A stretch of DNA of 64,000 bases from Thamnidium elegans. Lineage: Eukaryota > Mucoromycota > Mucoromycetes > Mucorales > Mucoraceae. The notes beneath the pieces are model-generated. The model saw only the letters and a list, made by a program, of their open reading frames with translations. It did not search any database and was not told where the DNA came from. Within the stretch, counting starts at the first letter, position 1; every line of letters starts with the position of its first letter. This document shows positions 38,063-50,628 of the stretch, piece by piece. A program made the translations under genes and the position numbers. The stretch is taken from positions 930,001-994,000 of the forward strand of contig JAIXMG010000006.1 in NCBI GenBank assembly GCA_025201345.1, in the 5' to 3' direction.

Positions 38063-38547
38063 TTACTGGCTTAATTCTTCCTTGGTCAAAACACCCAATT
38101 CAGCTCTAATAGGTTCTAATTCCTTGAGGTATTCCAAGTATTGAGTTTCGTTTTCGACCTTATCCTTAAGACCTTCAAAGACACGAACAGCAGTAGCAAA
38201 ATCGTTAACACGACGAGAGGCCTTGAGAGCAGACTCGATGACAGAGGTAGCAGGAACAAGATCGTAAGCGAAAGCGTTGTTCAAACCACGTTGAAGTTCG
38301 AAAAGATCCTCAACACCATCAAAGAACTTGACATAACGTTCAGTGAAGGATTCAAAACTTTCATCCTCATGGCTAGAAGAGTAGAAACGGTTACCCATAG
38401 CTACTTATTACATGTTAAAAAAAAAGTTTATGGGCATGTTTTGAATCAACTAAAAAAAAAATTACCCATAATAGGACGAGCAGTGGCAGGAACGGCTGAA
38501 CGAACAGCAATACGAGAGACAGTACCAGTGAAAGCAGCACGAAGCAT
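38063..38547 (-). CDS. COX6: Cytochrome c oxidase subunit COX6 (mammalian COX5A)
   Basis: Two exons on the minus strand: 38547-38466 and 38400-38063; 139 aa. Nuclear-encoded subunit on the matrix side of complex IV. Seen: Arg/Ala-rich mitochondrial presequence (MLRAAFTGTVSRIAVRSAVP), then SFTERYVKFFDGVEDLFELQ, RGLNNAFAYDLVPATSVIES, ALKASRRVNDFATAVRVFEG and YLEYLKELEPIRAELGV, all family-typical TPR-like helices. Length is as expected. The start lies only about 150 bp from the end of the Dicer gene on the same strand. Confidence 0.95.
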
Positions 38548-38695
38548 TTTAGAATATAAAAAAATTGAGTGGGGAGGGTTAATAAAAAGAAAGAAAAAAA
38601 AACAATGACAAAAATCCAACATCAAACAAGAGCAGGGCGCGGCAATTTAATATATCACGTGATTATTAATGTTTTTTTAAAAAAGTAACATACTT

Positions 38696-41600
38696 TTATT
38701 CATCTTCTTCAACTAATAATCCTCGTTTCATCATGGACACTCTACAATTACAAACTGATTCTAATAAGTTTGGTTCATCCAACAATCTTTGACTAGCCTT
38801 AGTAGCTGCGTGACGACGAGCTGTCTTGATATTCCAATCAGAACCACAAGCTAACGGTTTATCATGTAGAAAAATAACACATTTTTGACTTTCGGGACCT
38901 GTTTCACCAGACCCGTGATTTCTAAATAAAAAGATTAGTAACACAATCGATAGACAATCCTCAGTTTAATAAAAAAAAAACTTACCTAAGCATAAACCCA
39001 TCACAGCCAAATTTTTGTAAATCATTAATAAGTCTTCGTAAAGGATGAAATTTAATCAACTCGGGCGTGACATGATTATCGAGAATCGGTAAAAACCATT
39101 TAGCAAACAAATCCTCACAAGCCTCTATTTTAAAGCCAGCATCTACAAACGAAGCACCCAACATGGATTCAACCACATCAGACAAGACCTTTGGGATATT
39201 AAAATCAACCCAGTATTCGCCTACTGCTTCTCCTGAATCTTTTGCTTCTTGTACTTCGTTTTGGAACACTTCAATTGCTCTTACCAACTTTCCAGAGTAA
39301 TGAATGATATGTTTGTACAAATTTGTTTCAATACAAATAATGCCTAGGATATGATTATTGACACAAGAATCCTTTAAATCAGTAATAATTCCTGGGTCTG
39401 CATCTGGATATTTGTCAAACAAGTAACGAATAACCAAAAAATCTAAAATAGCGTCTCCTAAAAACTCCAAGCGTTGATAACAAGGCGACGTGGAGTTGGG
39501 TAAACTGGCATGTGTAAGCGCTTCGACAAGTAACAAAGGCTTTGCAAAGTCACGCCCTATAATCTCTGTAATTTTGGGTATATTAAGTAAACGCAGTGCT
39601 CTCACCTCTGCACGAGGTGGAACTTGCTTTCTTGATTCTTTGAACGTAGGATTAAAATCACTCCATGACTTAATTTCATCAAACGGAATTTGAAGCTGGA
39701 TAGCCGCATGAAGACCTCCCTCAAGACCAGTACTAAGATATGCTGCACCAAGCGAAGCTTCAACAATATCAGCAAGTGTTTTATCAGATAATTTATGAAA
39801 ATTTAACCCTTCCATGGTCGCAGCATTATCAGCAGGACTTGTAAACTTGGGCGGACGCCAGTAACGACGATTGAATGCTTGACTAGTAACGTATCTATAA
39901 AACTTGAGACGCTTAGCAGATCTGTACATGGCTCTGTTACAAATAACACGAATACGTAAATGATGAAGTTCACCTTCATTACTAAAAGGGAAATTGATAT
40001 ATAAACGAATAGTCGCAATGAACTTTAAAAGTGAATCTAAGAGAGGGTAAATGATTACTGTTAAATATAATTATTTTTATGCGAAAAATACTTTACCACC
40101 AAGTGTTTCCAAACGCTCATAATTCATTTCCATATTAGCAGACGGGGTTGTATAAGCCTCAAGGAACTGAGAATCGTTGATAGGTAAATCATATCTCACT
40201 TTCGCCTCACGACAAAGTAAAATGGAATCTACTCGTGTCATAATAGAAGGAATCATCATCGATGCTTGATACATACTAGCACTCATAAAGAACTTTTGGC
40301 ATAATTGTGATATAGTCCAAGTGCTGAGAGGGCCCTTTACCTGTGCAGGTACGATATGTCCAGGATATAAAAAGTTCATCACCTTCTTTAATCGCCTGAC
40401 TTCTAAGAGAGGTTGATCTAAATCTACTGATTCAATAAATCTCTTTTCCTTGTAATAATCTGCAAAAGTTGCAAATCCAGCTTCACGAGTTTTAACGCCG
40501 TCGGGTACAGGACTGAGTGGAGACATATCGTGTCGAATGTTTGTAACAAAATAACGACGATGGTTATCGGTTGCATCAATTACAATAGTGTCTGTGGGGT
40601 CCTTACTTTCATCTAGAATAAACGGTATTGACTTAGACTCAATGATACTATTAATTTCTTCCCAATCTATCAAAGCCTGTAATTCCGAGTCAGAAAGGTC
40701 TTCGTATTGCGTATTTTCACAGTTTTTAATAAACGGCACAATGTAATAAGGGATATCATTGATAGGACAATTAAATTCCTTATTAATAAGTGCAAGCATA
40801 AGTTTCAACATATATTCTGATAACACCAACATTTGGTCACGATCAAATATAACTTCAGTTGACAAGTTTCGCATTTTAACCATAAATGGTACACTCTTAT
40901 GAAACAATTTTAGTTCAGGTATATCAGGGAAAGGCTTTTTTGAGATCAAGCAAATTGTACGATAAGGTACACCCTCGAATCGATGCTCAGGTAATCTAAC
41001 TTCAATAACAGTAAACCAACAGATGAAAGGTCCTTCTTCTAATTCTTCTTCGACATCTTCTACTTCTTCTTCCTCTACCTTCTCTTCGGCAGCCATATTT
41101 TCTTCTTCTACTTCCAGTGTTTTATTATGGTTTAGCATCTTAATACCATTTTCTTCATCTTCTTGTTCGGGGTCAATATTTGCTGATTTTTCAGGTTCTT
41201 GAATGGAAACTTCTTTCACTTCATCACGTACTCCGTTAGGTATTTCGTTAGGTATTTCGTTAGGTATTTCGTTAGGTAATTCGTTAGGTAATTCGTTAGG
41301 TTTTTTATCTTCGGTAGCGTTTGTTTCTGTCACAGCTGTATGTGCCGTAGCTTTTAACAAATCTACATTGTCTTCTACACCAATGACATCTTCTTCCTCT
41401 TCTTCTACCACTCTATCCCATAGCTTTGGTGTTCTCTTTTCATACAGACCATGTCTACGTCTACTACCAATTACCATACCATTTTCATCATACTGCGGAG
41501 CCATCTCGCCTAAAATTTCTTTTCGAATATTACGCGGTATTAAATGGTTATCAAACGCCTTTAATGCCAACAACTGCGTACAAGCCTGCAACGCCACAAG

Positions 41601-43888
41601 CGCTTTAGCATGTTCCTTGGTTCTCACCACCGGCGACTCCAGTTCCTGAAGAGCAGCGTTGCTAGGCAACGTCAATTTACAAATATACCCATCACCCGTC
41701 GTAATTGTTTCAAAAATAGGTTTCAGCACACAAAAACTATCAGAAGGCAAAGAACTGCAGTATCGATGAATCAAAGGAATAGCGTTTTGTTTGGTGAGTG
41801 TTGCACCTGTTTCTGGAATAAACACAGCGTCTCCCAAATAATCTTCTTCATCCGAATCTGAATAATCGTCAGAGTCATAACCACCGTGCATACTTACAGA
41901 GAATTTATTGGCAACATTTCTTTCTTCAGGTAAAGTTTGACAGTAGGTCTTCATGTCTTGTTCTAAACCTCTAAACTCACTTAATAAACCAAACTGACTG
42001 GCGTTACCCGTTTCTAACAACAAGATGTATTTAGAATCCTGTCGTCTCGCTCTTCCACGAGATTGGATATATGCAATTAAGGTATAAAAGAAATCGAATC
42101 TAAAACCGCAAAGTAAGTATATATAACTCCCCCCCTTCAATAATATTATCTTATTTACCGTATGACAAAATTACAGGGTTGGATATCAAGACCTTCTTCT
42201 GCAACATTAGTAGCGATTAGCAAGTTGATTTCACCAGTTCTGAATTTCGTGATAACCTTATTTTGTTCTTTAAAGGACATTTGAATGTCACCTTCTTCCG
42301 AGGTACCATGGCCGATTAATACATCACTTCTTAAATCAGATAAGGCATCCAGCGAATCAATCAATAGTTTAATTGCTACAGCAGTATGTCTTCTCTCCAC
42401 AAAGATGATACCACAGAAACCTGTAATTTTACCCCCGACAGTAACAAGGATATCGATCAACATACGTATCTTGGGAGAGAATAGATCGATGTCTTTATAA
42501 TTAGGGTTACGAGCAAATACAATTGGATCAATAAATTCGTGGGTCTCCTTTAATGCAAGGTCCTCATCAATAAGCGATTCTTTATCCAAATCTTGCGTTA
42601 CAACAGACATTCTACGCTCTAAATCAGTCAACATAGTTTTCCACATATAGTCACAGCACCAAGGTCCTAATGTACTTAGGATATCTCCTGTAATGATAAA
42701 ACAACGTCTATACCGCTCAATTGATCCAATCTTTTCTCTGATTTTAAATGAAAGTGGGGTTTCTTGATATAGGGGAGGTGGATAATATTCAATTGTATAT
42801 TCCTGTGGTTTATTTACCGTAATATTCAATTCCTCTAAATTAGTAGCAGTATAGACACGAGCATCCAAGTTTTTCTCCAATTGACTATGTACACGTTAAT
42901 AAAGTATTCACTTTTATCATTATTAATCCACCTACACAACACTACTTTCAACACTTGATCTGGCATGCATAGGTGAAGCGGTCATACCGAAGATTTTAGG
43001 ACGGTTTTCTACTGGACACCTGTCATAAAATGTTCGCATAATCAAATTGAAAGGATGTCTTTTAGTTGTGTGATGGCATTCATCAAAAATCAATAAATGA
43101 ACCTGAAGAAAAAAAAAAGTTATATGAGAAACCCGAATTAAACATAACAGTGTATTAAACTTACTTTTTCCAAACTAATAAAACCATGATAAAGGGTATC
43201 AAGAAAGATTTGAGCCGTCATAACACACACATCACTTTCCTCAAAGATTTGCTTCCATCTCTTTTCAGACCAGTTATCAACATCCATTTCACCACACATT
43301 TGTTCTACTACCAAATCACAATTGGCTCGGATTACACTTGCTTGTTGAAATACAAGCGGAACTCTTTCTACAAGAAAAAATGCCAGTTTTGTCTAATGAC
43401 CAATACCCCCTCAAAAAAATCAGAACAGCGAAAAACACGTATATAGTTTATCACAATACCTCGCGTCTTGTTAAACGAGCCTCGCGCTCAATTAAGGCCA
43501 TTTGCTTAATCAACATGACAGAAATTAGAGTCTTACCACTACCAGTATCCAATACGGTGATAATGTTTTCTTTTAAAGCTTTTTGATATAATTCATATTG
43601 ATATTCGCGAGGAGCCAACATGGCACTCTTTAAATTTTCTGCATTGAGTTCTTCCAACTGGTCTTCATCCAAGTCTAAATCAAGATTCATATGTTCTTTG
43701 TGTTCGATCTCTAATTGATTTGGATCGATGGCTTTACTGTCAGGCGTAGCATTCAAAAATTCTGGATCAAGGTACTTTGTTAATCTATTTGGATCGCCAT
43801 CGTTCATATGGTTCTCTAGGGGTTCTGGAGGGACGTACTTTACCGTCTCGTCCACATAATCTTCTATATCGTCTGGGGGTACGCGCAT
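38696..43888 (-). CDS. DCL: Dicer-like ribonuclease III
   Basis: Seven exons on the minus strand: 43888-43460, 43392-43165, 43102-42936, 42884-42159, 42099-40097, 40036-38986, 38921-38696; 1609 aa. It cuts double-stranded RNA into small RNAs. Seen: helicase Walker A DTGSGKT (114-120), DECH box (226-229), MTASPM, motif VI QSRGRARR (about 529-536), Dicer dimerisation region, an acidic low-complexity insertion with PNE(I/L) repeats, platform/PAZ region, RNase IIIa (YERLETLGD across exons 5/6, DKTLADIVEASLGAAY about 1269) and RNase IIIb (YQRLEFLGDAILDF about 1371, LSDVVESMLGAS), and a C-terminal dsRNA-binding domain. All acidic catalytic residues are present in both RNase III domains. In exon 2 the acceptor at ATTAG was preferred because it restores FFLVERVPLVFQQA. 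dcl1 versus dcl2 cannot be decided here. Confidence 0.95.
41229..41306 (-). repeat. 12-bp coding repeat in Dicer
   Basis: Five to six units of TTCGTTAGGTAT/TTCGTTAGGTAA on the plus strand, encoding repeated PNEI/PNEL in the acidic insertion of Dicer. It is a multiple of three, so copy-number changes would keep the frame. Confidence 0.85.
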
Positions 43889-44433
43889 TTTCAGTTTTTT
43901 TTTATATGTATCAAAAAACAAGAAAAAAGAAGTTACTCTCGAATCGCAATACTTTTTGAACTTGGCGGCACATTTTATTCTCTAAAAATGTATCACTGAG
44001 TTCAAAAAGTGTACAATAATGAGAGTGGATGCACTGTATGGTACTCATCTTGCTTGTATGCGTAAGAAGTTTAGAGGATAAAACAGCAAATTAATTTTCC
44101 AAGAAAGCCCTGATAGGTCTAGTAGGTCTGATCGGCAAGTATTATGTAATTATACATTCATTAAATCAATACAACCATGATGATTTATCGCCATATCATC
44201 ACAATATGCAAGACCCTACGTATTAGTCAACTACATTGAAAAAAAGTCATAATGTAAAGAAAAACTATTGTTACAATGGAAAGAAAGAAAGTGCCACTTT
44301 CCTGTTTCTTTTTCTTACTTTCAAGAAGATCCGGCACTCAATAAAAAAACAGGAACTGAAACAGAACCAACAGTATTAAAGAAAATTAAGCACTCTTAAG
44401 CAAGATTTGATTTTTTTAATAAAAAAGAGGATT
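43889..44433. other. Intergenic upstream of Dicer
   Basis: 0.55 kb. AT-rich, no gene or repeat recognised. Confidence 0.5.
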
Positions 44434-44982
44434 TTAATAATAGTAAGCTGGCTCAATGGCCTCTACTATCGGAACTTCCTTAGAAACTCCATTGGCCTCA
44501 TGGCACGCGGCAGAATAGCTTTCTTGTGTACCGTGGATAATAAGTGCTCCACCTGTTGTACACTTTACAGACTTAACAGGGAGATAACCTCTTTCAAAAT
44601 AAAAGAAAATCTATATTTAATATGTATTTATCAGTAAAGAAACGAAGAAAAAAAAAGAGAAGTTTATGGCGAAACTTACATAAAATAGAACTTCGTCGTC
44701 ATCTTTTAAATTACAAGAGCAGTCCTTCTGAGTGTAAGGACAGCAGGTCGTGGAATCCATTTCCATATGCTTGTGAAAGATTCTAAGTAACTATTTTGTA
44801 AATATTTTACTTTTTGAAGGACATCCATCTAAAAAAAACACTTACTTTCCAGTTGGAGCACACGATTCGCCCTGGACTACTTTAAACGAGGAACCGTCGG
44901 TAAGCATATTGTAAATACAATAACCGTATATTCCTTGAAAGAAAAAAAAACACGACAATAGCAATAACTTGACCCTAACCAT
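44434..44982 (-). CDS. Small secreted cysteine-rich protein, copy A
   Basis: Three exons on the minus strand: 44982-44846, 44782-44680, 44610-44434; 138 aa. Paralogue of 20480-21026, with identical exon 1 and exon 2 lengths and phases. Signal peptide MVRVKLLLLSCFFFFQGIYG; mature cysteines at 22, 41, 59, 60, 67, 69, 97 and 116. Compared with copy B it has two additional cysteines, at 41 and 69, while the other six are shared. Conserved blocks: GIYGYC, YN-LTDGSSF, CCPY, GG-L-IHGT and NANGVS/EANGVS. It lies between Dicer and a decayed repeat-family gene. I cannot name the family; an extracellular role is inferred from the leader and cysteines. Confidence 0.82.
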
Positions 44983-44999
44983 TTTGATAGTATTCGATT

Positions 45000-45250
45000 G
45001 AATCTTCTTTTTCTAAAAAAAAATACTTGCTTTATATACCATAAGTGTCTTTGTTCTTGTACATAACTAGCGACAAATAATAAATTTTGAAAAAAGGAAA
45101 GAATGAGAGGGCATAATAAAGAGAACCACAATCTCTTTGGTAATTTGTCATATATTTATCATTATAATCTGACACACATATTGTTGGTCAATCGGTCTGT
45201 AATGGGTAAATATGTGAACGTGAAATGTGGTCATAACAATTTCTGTCACT
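45000..45250 (-). repeat. Upstream region duplicated with secreted gene A
   Basis: Counterpart of 21040-21300; see that entry. Similarity continues through the first leader-coding exon. Beyond 45250 it decays. Confidence 0.6.
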
Positions 45251-45488
45251 TTTATTATAACGAAACCATTCTTGATTTATGTGTTCAAATACAAACATAT
45301 ACAAATCAAAATTGTTGTTCCTAGTACCATTTTATCTAGTTTACTTACTGAAACCCTTGTAGAAGGATTTTTCCACTTCAAAGTCTGTCAAAGGTAATAA
45401 CTAACTATAAATAGTGTTATCCAAAAATAATTGATGATTCAAAGGATATAATAAAGAGGGTTTATTACTATGGTGTTTAGTTGTAAGA

Positions 45489-45830
45489 CTAAAAGAGAGT
45501 TATTATACATATCAATAACTTGTACTGACCGCTCGCTCTATAGACAGCTATGTCGTAGTTGTACTCCCAAACTTGGGACTTAAGAAGTTGTTGACGAAGA
45601 CCTTTTGTATTATTGTGTTGTTTCATCTCAGCAATTTCTTCTGTAAAAAGCTTTTCTTTCAAAAGAGTCTTATCATCCAAATATAGGTTCGTTGTGCAAG
45701 AAGGGTGATAAACTAAACGTGTTTTACTAAAGTCGTACAAAGTTTTTTCTACCGCCTTTCCCGTGGATAATACCCATTTTTTGTTCTTCAAGTTTATCGA
45801 AACTTGCTTCTAAATCTGGGTAGAATGAGA
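45489..45830 (-). pseudogene. Fragment of a mucoralean multicopy gene family
   Basis: On the minus strand it reads NKKWVLSTGKAVEKTLYDF, then HPSCTTNLYLDD and LFTEEIAEMK. The same opening motif (NKKWVLNSGTAVEDKIY) occurs at about 59400-59450, so it is a family present at least twice here. From memory, ORFs with a KKWVLSTG..VED block followed by an HP..S..(L/I)DDD region are numerous in Mucorales. The stretch upstream (FYPDLEASFDKLEE, about 45790-45830) is in another frame, so a frameshift or lost intron is likely. Function unknown. Confidence 0.5.
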
Positions 45831-46362
45831 GACTTAAAAAAATGAGCATGTTAAAACATATAAATAATTATATCTGAATACATATGGTGCTTATTGTTTA
45901 TATGTCATCCTAATATATTGTAAATAATGCAGCTTACGCAAGCATATTTCTCTTTACAGTCGATCTATATATTATTATTGTTAATAAAAAAAAAATTCAA
46001 GAAAAAAGTGCTTATTAATAAATTAAAACGACTTTTGCCGCTTTCTTTTGTTTTAGATTTTCTTATGTAACCGATTACACTATACCCATCACTTTTAAAT
46101 GACTGGATTATCTGCTGGTAGGATGGCTGATGTTTAACAATAAACTACAAGATTTTGACAAAATCGTCCACTTCTTTGGTTAATTTTTTGACACTATCTT
46201 CGTTGAATTCCTCGCAGAAAAACATACATATTGCTTGTTATGTAGTAGTAATGTTCATGTTTAAAAAATAAAGAATAAGACAATCGAGAGAGAACAATTA
46301 GCAAATGTTTCGTATAAGACACCCACAAAAAAAAAATGTTATTTCCATAAATGTTAATTTTA
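45831..46362. other. Intergenic
   Basis: About 0.5 kb downstream of SEC8. AT-rich; nothing recognised. Confidence 0.5.
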
Positions 46363-49300
46363 TTAGTTTTCGTAATCAGCCATAACTTCTACAAGTTCCA
46401 TAAGCCATTCACTGTACTTTGCGCTATTTTGTTTTCTTGAATCGTCGTTAGCTTCTACAGCACTCTTGGGCTCGTCTTCTTGATCATGATTGATATCATA
46501 AATCAAGCCCAAGATAATACGATACTCATCAAATGTAAATTTGGGTCCATTTTCTTGAATAGATTTAATAATACCCTACATTATAAAACATTAACAACCA
46601 TAAAAAAAGAGATCAATATTATCATGACAAGACTTACCTCACTACCAAGATTAAATAATTGATAGTATTCACGTGCACGTTCCATCATAGAGCATTGAGC
46701 CAATGGTACGAAATTGCTTAAGTTTTGTTGTAAAGCAAGAATATTACGTACCATCTTTTGTACACCGTTGTTATTTAATCTTTTAATGTAACTGGCTTCA
46801 GATATTAAGATATATACAATTAATCCTGGTAAACCGTCAAATGCGAACCTATTTCGTAAAAAAAAAAAGGGGGTGTTGGAAATCAAGAATGCATAGTATA
46901 TAAATCAAGAATACATAGTATATATATAAGAGACTTACAATTCGTCTTTTGATGGTAAGGAAGCATTGATACAATCATCCAATTCCATAAGATCAGAGTT
47001 GAGCGTAATTACATATGGGTCAGGCTCAAAGGTCTCATCTTCAAGATGATAGTTACCATCGCGAATAGCCATTTCGAGATAATACATGGTATGACAACGT
47101 CCTTCAAGACGTAAAGTAAACAAACAAGTTTCGGCCAATTGTTGATATGTAGTTAACAATGCATCAAAACGCCTAAAAAAAGAGTAGTTGAATAAATAGT
47201 TCTTTGTTATCATATACAACTAATTTACTTTGCAATCTCACCACGAAGTGGTAACAACACAGGTCCTGCTTCCTCACTGGGGTCTCTGATAGGTCTAGGC
47301 TCTTGATTTGACCATCTCTTTGAACTCTTTACTTCAGGAGAATCATTAGCGTCAATATTAGCTTCCGAGTTGACAATTTTTGTAGACGATGTTGAATTCA
47401 CTAAAGACATTGGAACATTCGCTGAACGAAGATCCCAAATTTCGCGCACGAACCACTTCAGTGTATGGTATAATCTTCCTAAGGCAATAAGTTTCTTGGA
47501 ATCGAAAATAAGCTCACTAGAATCTAATACTCTATCATTCTTTAATTTTAATTCCATTGTTATTTCTGCTTGATTAAGCGCTTTAACAAATTCATTATCC
47601 GTCTTTGAATCATCATTGAAGAAGGGGTTCTGTGCAAGTAACCCAACTAAACTTTCATCTTGGGCCCAATCTCCACTAGTACTAATGGTAATATCGGTGA
47701 CATTTTTTGGTTGTTCAGAGTAAGAACTTCCTCGAGCAACGGTGGCTTATAAAACAGATGAGTTAATTAGTTATCGAAATATATCTCTGTGTACTTACAA
47801 TAGAATCGCTGGTAGGATTTTTCGTAAAACTTTAAAAGAACAACCTCAATTAATCGAACATACTCATCAGTATGGAAAGGCATACTATGCATTGTACGAC
47901 ATAAACTTTGAATTACTGAAATTAAAGCAACGGCACTCTATTCTAAAATATTAATAATTATGCTACTGTTACGTTAGTTACGTAGTGTTTTTTTTGTACC
48001 TTTGCAATAGGGTATCTAGAGTAATTCTTGTAATCACGGGCATCTTGAAAAGCATCCAAACCAACTGTAGCATGCTGAATAAGTTGCATCACCTTTTCTT
48101 CGATTTGGGGTAAAAAGACATTTACGGCAAAATCATCCAAGAAGCTACCAAATCCTTCCTCATTATGATCGTCACTAGAATATATATAAAAGAAAATGGT
48201 TATTATCTAGCCCAACATTTATATTTTATACTTACTAGTTAGGGAATACTTCTCTCAAACGGTGCAAGAAAGCCATTGTAGGTTTTAATAGTACACTAAC
48301 GTTATAAGCGTCAGGTTTAACCAATACCTTGTGACCCTTTGAGGACATATCATTTGCATATTTATCTACAATAGTTGAATGAGGCTTTGAAGAATCCGAA
48401 AAGTGGAATCCAGGTACTTGTTTTTTATAAGAGAGGAACAATTTTCTCTTTAATTCATCGTAAGATTCTTCTAACTCAGTATCTTCAGCAGCTTCAGCAA
48501 ATGTAAAGAGTTGCTTTGGTTTATCTCGTTTTCCACGGAATGTATTTGTTGAACCTGGATCATTAACAGAAACAATAGCTTGATCTTGACTAGTTAAATA
48601 ATCTTGTAATAAAGATCGAATTTCTGTCTGAACAGGTCTCCAAATTTCATGAAAATGATAGACTTTAATATTCGATCCAGTATTTATATCTTCTCCGTTT
48701 GTTAATCGTGTACTAAGTAATCTCTATATAAAAGTCTGTTAAAAAAACTTTTTTTTAAGGCAGTCTTTTTAATTGTTACCTTTTTAATTCGTCTTGCACA
48801 AGATTCTATAAATCGATGTCCTCGCAAGACTGCTTCCAACTTGGAATATAAAGTCCAAAGTAAATCTTTTAATACTTCATTCTTTACTTCTGAATTAGCT
48901 TTATCAAGGCAATACATATCATTATCGTCTCCATTTCTATCCTTTTTACGGCCCTGGGAAGCCCATTTGGTCATTAAATGTCTTTGTTCTACTTCAGCAA
49001 TAGTTTTATCAACAAGAGCATGAATTTCAACGGGTAATCTTTCAAGAATGGTCTTTTTTTTAAAGGCGTAAGCAAATTGTTTAACTATCCATTGTATTTT
49101 TATTACCTCTAATGCAGCAGGTATTTCACCTAATGCAAGTATAGACTCCATGATAATTTCCATATAATAAAATGAATCTGTTTCTGGATTTTTTTCTGGA
49201 TCTTCAGATAACTAATTGATTTATAATTTAGATGTATGATATTTTGATTTCACTATTAGCTGACTTACAATATCGTTTTCAACAGCAAACATGTCCTCTA

Positions 49301-50628
49301 AATTTTGACTTTCTTCTAAAGTAGTACTTCCTAGTTCAGTCTCTCTAAATACTCTAGGCTTGATAAGGGATTCTGGTACTATATAATTATTAATATAATC
49401 ACTCGGATAGTTCCATCTAATTTTTTTTTTACTTACAATGTTGTTGTCTAGGAGTATATGCAGACCAACGATTATCGCAGTAAGAGTTTTTTAAATACAA
49501 GTGATTGTGAATTTCCTCAATTAATAAATCGTATAAAGTCTAAAATTCCGTTAAAAACATTGTCGTTTGATTTTCTTTTTCTTTTTTTTTAAAGAAAAGG
49601 CGAACAATGTCAAACTTACGTTCTTTTGAGTAGATAATGTTCGTCTAATATCGTCCAAGGCGCCTATCTGCATCATATCATCGCTCATAATTTGTTTCAA
49701 CGAAGATACTAATAATTTTGCTGCACCCAAGAAATGTTTACTTTCGGTCATGACATCAATCTTTTCAGGTGTAGTTCTCAATTCCTCTCTATAAAAAAAA
49801 GGGGGGGGGGGAGTTAGAAAGATATATATATTCAAGTAGAATATATCCAATTACATTGTTTCCAAAATACTGAGCATTTCTTTGTACTGCTGTGATTTAT
49901 ACCAAAGGTTTAATAAATCAGTTCTCTTTTGAAGAAGTTCTTCTTTACATTTCTTTAAATTGGTCTTCATTTGAACAACTCTACTAGATGAATCTTCAAG
50001 TGAAAAAAAAGTTTAATATCTGTATCATGCATTTGTATATTATTCTCTCTTTCTCACCATTGATGTATTGCAATACACCACCAAATGTACCAATAGAGTT
50101 ATTGAAGCCTTTATAATAGTCTATCGTAAAAGTCAAAATTAGACAAATTCAATTCTTGATTTTCCAAACAGAAGCTTACCATTCACAATTGTTTTCAGGG
50201 CCATATCCAAATTATACAACACACGTTGAAAGGCTTTAAAATCTTTCTTTTTCCCTACTGAACTATCGTCCATAAGCTTTAAAGCAAGTGTAACTGGATC
50301 GAACTAATAAAAAAAGAAGTGGTCAGAGACATTGCGTTACTTATTTTGAGAGTGCGTTAAAATACATCATCTTCAAGCATAAATTGCCAGCCTTCGTGAA
50401 TTTCTCTCAATACAGCTGTAATTCCAACTTAGTACTATGACAACTATGACTTTTTTTGTTCTGTGTGGTCTTCTTACCTTCGAATTCAGAAAAGTCGCCT
50501 TGAACATTGTCATCGGATTCAAAGTAATCTTGAGATGGTTGACGAGCTACATATTTTTGTCGAACAATAGTTTTACTTCTAGAAGCTGATCCTGGTGACC
50601 CAGACTGTAAGAAAGGATTGCTACTCAT
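46363..50628 (-). CDS. SEC8: Exocyst complex component SEC8 (EXOC4)
   Basis: Seventeen exons on the minus strand: 50628-50478, 50427-50366, 50303-50180, 50120-50058, 49993-49855, 49788-49620, 49539-49437, 49378-49269, 49211-49107, 49052-48780, 48723-48236, 48174-48000, 47937-47799, 47745-47229, 47172-46939, 46848-46638, 46575-46363; 3276 nt, 1091 aa (yeast Sec8 1065). It tethers secretory vesicles at sites of growth. Seen: disordered N-terminus, W-FMLEDDFDPVTLAL, FNNSIGTFGGVLQYIND, coiled-coil KTNLKKCKEELLQKRTDL, ILETIEELRTTPEKI, LIEEIHNHLYLK and FLDDFAVNVFLPQIEEKV, all Sec8 landmarks. The 54-nt in-frame stretch 49053-49106 is treated as an intron since removal gives the conserved LPVEIHALVDKTI context. 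Confidence 0.92.

Noticed and set aside
43301..43391. Dicer exon 2 starting at the TTGTAG acceptor just before AAAGAGTTCC
   Set aside because: It would drop the conserved FFLVERVPLVFQQ segment; the earlier ATTAG acceptor keeps it in frame.
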